Positions 63,001 to 64,000 of a stretch of 64,000 nt of DNA are shown one piece after another. Both the position numbers and the translations under genes were made by a program. Position 1 is the stretch's first letter. Each line of letters begins with the position of its first letter. Source of the stretch: Branchiostoma lanceolatum (taxonomy: Eukaryota; Chordata; Leptocardii; Amphioxiformes; Branchiostomatidae); contig NC_089724.1 of assembly GCF_035083965.1 (NCBI RefSeq), positions 15,108,910 to 15,172,909 on the forward strand, given 5' to 3'. A model generated the notes under the pieces. The model made no database searches, had not been told where the DNA came from, and worked only from the letters and a program-made list of their open reading frames with translations.

Positions 63001-63970
63001 ACATTGATTCCAACCTCCGAATCCGGTATTCGAATTTTCGACGGCGGCGCAACCGGCGCAACCGGCGCGCTCGAAATGCATTCGAAATATTCTATGGAAG
63101 CCCGTGGGATACAACTCTAGAACCTCATGTGATACGGATAGTTATCACACGGTCCAGAACACCAGTATCAGGCCCAAGCATGACATAAGGAAAATCATCA
63201 CACGATGTGAAACACCCGTATTTAACTTTTTCGCGGCCCAGATATGACATAAAACAGAATATCATGTCTTTGCATGCTATACGAAATCAGTAACAACGCT
63301 AGCATAAATGTGAACAATTCTTACCACAGGCTGTTTGTCGTGGGCGCACATTCGGCAAGTACATCTCATTTTCTATCAGATCGTTTTGCGCTCTCATCTG
63401 ATTTGGAGAACTCGTTGAATGGCGGCTATTTGGTATCGCACTGTTACCTTGGACAAAAACCGACCCGTCAGCTGTGGGCATGTTATTGTCACTCTCATCA
63501 ACGATAGCATCCTGCCGTGTAGCTGCAAATGGCTGAATGCCGCACTGATTTTCATGATTTTTATCTAGTCCGGTGGCTGGTTGAGGGCGATCGTACACGT
63601 ATGGCTCGTATATCTGATTAGGGTTGCCGGTGGTTTGAGCGTACTCAGGACTAGTCTGGAAGGTGTTTGGCGCGTGCAAAGGATTATTCGGGTCCTGTGT
63701 AATTTGTCGGTACATTGGATTCAGGCCAGTGGAATTTTGTGTGTAGACAAGATTCGGGTTTTGTGTGTCCTGCTCGCACATTGGATTTTGATAAAGTCCA
63801 CGCTGTCGGATGTCAGGACTGATGATGCTGTTATCCCCTACCAAGGTTGAAGTGTGCACGCTCTTTTCTGATAAGTCACCACCCCTTGCCGAGGCGATTG
63901 TGACGTCATCGCTGTTGCTAGACGCTGTTTTTGTTTTCGCCTCCTCTGAACCTGTCTCACAAACCCCCAT
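57040..63970 (-). CDS. Type II membrane protein with NHL propeller (5' end may lie outside)
   Basis: Five minus-strand exons keep frame: 63970-63325, 61760-61636, 60897-60787, 59061-58773, 57908-57040, giving 679 aa. The N-terminal 215 residues are polar with repeated Tyr motifs (NPMCEQ, NPNLVY, NPMYRQ, SPEYAQ, NPNQIYEPYVY). One membrane segment (VIVTIALMALLVFCATFAGL, about 227-248) follows a basic YRR, predicting a cytoplasmic N-terminus. Outside are a Ser/Thr-rich stalk (about 295-390) and a C-terminal NHL beta-propeller (GRFNTPNGVAVSSDNEIYVA, DRGNDRVQVFS, NYPQGICTDSLGNIIVANLD, KPPNGIAIGPDGQLVV). Exon 2 seems to use a GC donor (AAAAG, GCAAGC). The exon 4 acceptor is weak. The frame is open upstream of the chosen ATG to the window edge, so the true start may lie outside. 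Similar membrane NHL proteins are expanded in amphioxus; the ligand is unknown. Confidence 0.8.
59230..59570. repeat. Reverse fragment of the 33.8-kb repeat family
   Basis: ACATCATCTAAGCTAGCTTC, and CCGCTGCAGTACC at 59482-59494, match the family in reverse orientation. It lies directly upstream of the LINE fragment. Confidence 0.4.
59590..60068 (+). mobile_element. 5'-truncated non-LTR retrotransposon, reverse-transcriptase C-terminus
   Basis: An open frame encodes the C-terminal end of a LINE polymerase: KANGRLFFLRKLKHFNLPTE, FVRPLLEYCAPVWHPGLT, SDKLEAVQRREVRTILGR, LNLPLLSDRRQKLCLKF, NSDKYRPIKCRTDRLKNSPI. This arrangement is typical of CR1/Jockey-group elements. The YADD catalytic core and endonuclease are absent, so the copy is dead. 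It sits antisense in an intron of the NHL gene. The 3' end may be near the A run at about 60114-60124. Confidence 0.85.
60283..60415. repeat. (CA)n microsatellite with CAGA units
   Basis: ACACAC tracts are interrupted by GCTC, GCAGGG and CATACA, and end in CAGA/GACA repeats. Confidence 0.9.
60450..60780 (-). repeat. Probable LINE 3' remnant in reverse orientation
   Basis: An (ATGA)n run at 60454-60468 is followed by GTTTATTTCCGTGTCCTGCG, then GCCCATACGGGCTTATAAG. This looks like the reverse complement of a non-LTR 3' UTR ending in a (TTCA)n tail. Confidence 0.4.
61045..61200. repeat. Interspersed repeat shared with 29040-29195
   Basis: Second copy of the family described at 29040-29195, in an intron of the NHL gene. 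Confidence 0.55.
61770..62320. other. Intronic sequence of the NHL gene
   Basis: No exon or recognisable repeat can be supported here. Confidence 0.4.
62325..62760 (-). mobile_element. Inverted partial copy of the SIL1-intron element family
   Basis: Read on the minus strand, this matches 34480-34760 and 35270-35510 in order: the phrase around ATGATTTTAGGTATGTAGATAG, then TTAATAAACAAATCAGGAAC-type spacing, GTTTATAAATC, CTCAAACATGTGACATGTG, GAGAAAGAGAGGAATATTGA, and GCAAATGAATACCTAATTTG. Confidence 0.6.
62794..62903. repeat. 29-base inverted repeat hairpin (MITE-like)
   Basis: Arms 62794-62822 and 62875-62903 pair at 27 of 29 positions (AATACAACACGG at the outer ends) around a GC-rich loop of 52 bases. 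It lies in the first intron of the NHL gene. Confidence 0.7.
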
Positions 63971-64000
63971 ACCATCATGACAGATTTCTTCACCACAGTC

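Overview
The window is eukaryotic and animal-like: AT-rich DNA, genes split into many short GT-AG exons, and dense microsatellites, hairpins and degenerate transposons. The gene set best fits a cephalochordate (amphioxus, Branchiostoma-like). It holds a many-exon vesicular monoamine transporter, single-copy chaperone co-factors, a membrane-anchored NHL-propeller protein and secreted hevein-like/WSC proteins. The organism is inferred from content. Exon boundaries were read by eye from splice sites and reading-phase continuity; each main model keeps one open frame across all its exons.

Layout: 1-18.6 kb has no supportable gene. It holds simple repeats, a TTAA-flanked element, a foldback element and an old local duplication. 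18.6-24.9 kb (+) is an SLC18 vesicular monoamine transporter in 16 coding exons (523 aa). About 27.2-27.8 kb (-) is an unrecognised reading frame broken by one stop codon. 28.3-30.4 kb (-) is mitochondrial GrpE (GRPEL1-like, 222 aa). 31.0-36.9 kb (+) is the ER factor SIL1 (488 aa). These two are head to head, their start codons 577 bp apart, and both are nucleotide-exchange factors for Hsp70 chaperones in different organelles. 38.3-45.2 kb (+) encodes a 570-aa protein with an RWD domain fused to a complete Ygr210-type Obg-family GTPase.

46.5-56.9 kb is a duplicated block. It holds a small secreted protein with a Methyltransf_FA (farnesoic acid O-methyltransferase-like) domain, two paralogous secreted eight-cysteine hevein-like genes (the first frameshifted in an A9 run), and a third hevein-like exon followed by a WSC domain. 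The third module lacks a signal exon of its own but is in phase with the signal exon of the second gene. 57.0-64.0 kb (-) is a type II membrane protein with a cytoplasmic tyrosine-motif tail, one transmembrane segment and an extracellular NHL propeller; its reading frame stays open to the right edge. One of its introns contains a dead non-LTR retrotransposon fragment.

The observations most worth following are the RWD-Ygr210 fusion, the divergent GRPEL1/SIL1 pair, and the duplicated hevein/WSC cluster with a possible shared signal exon.
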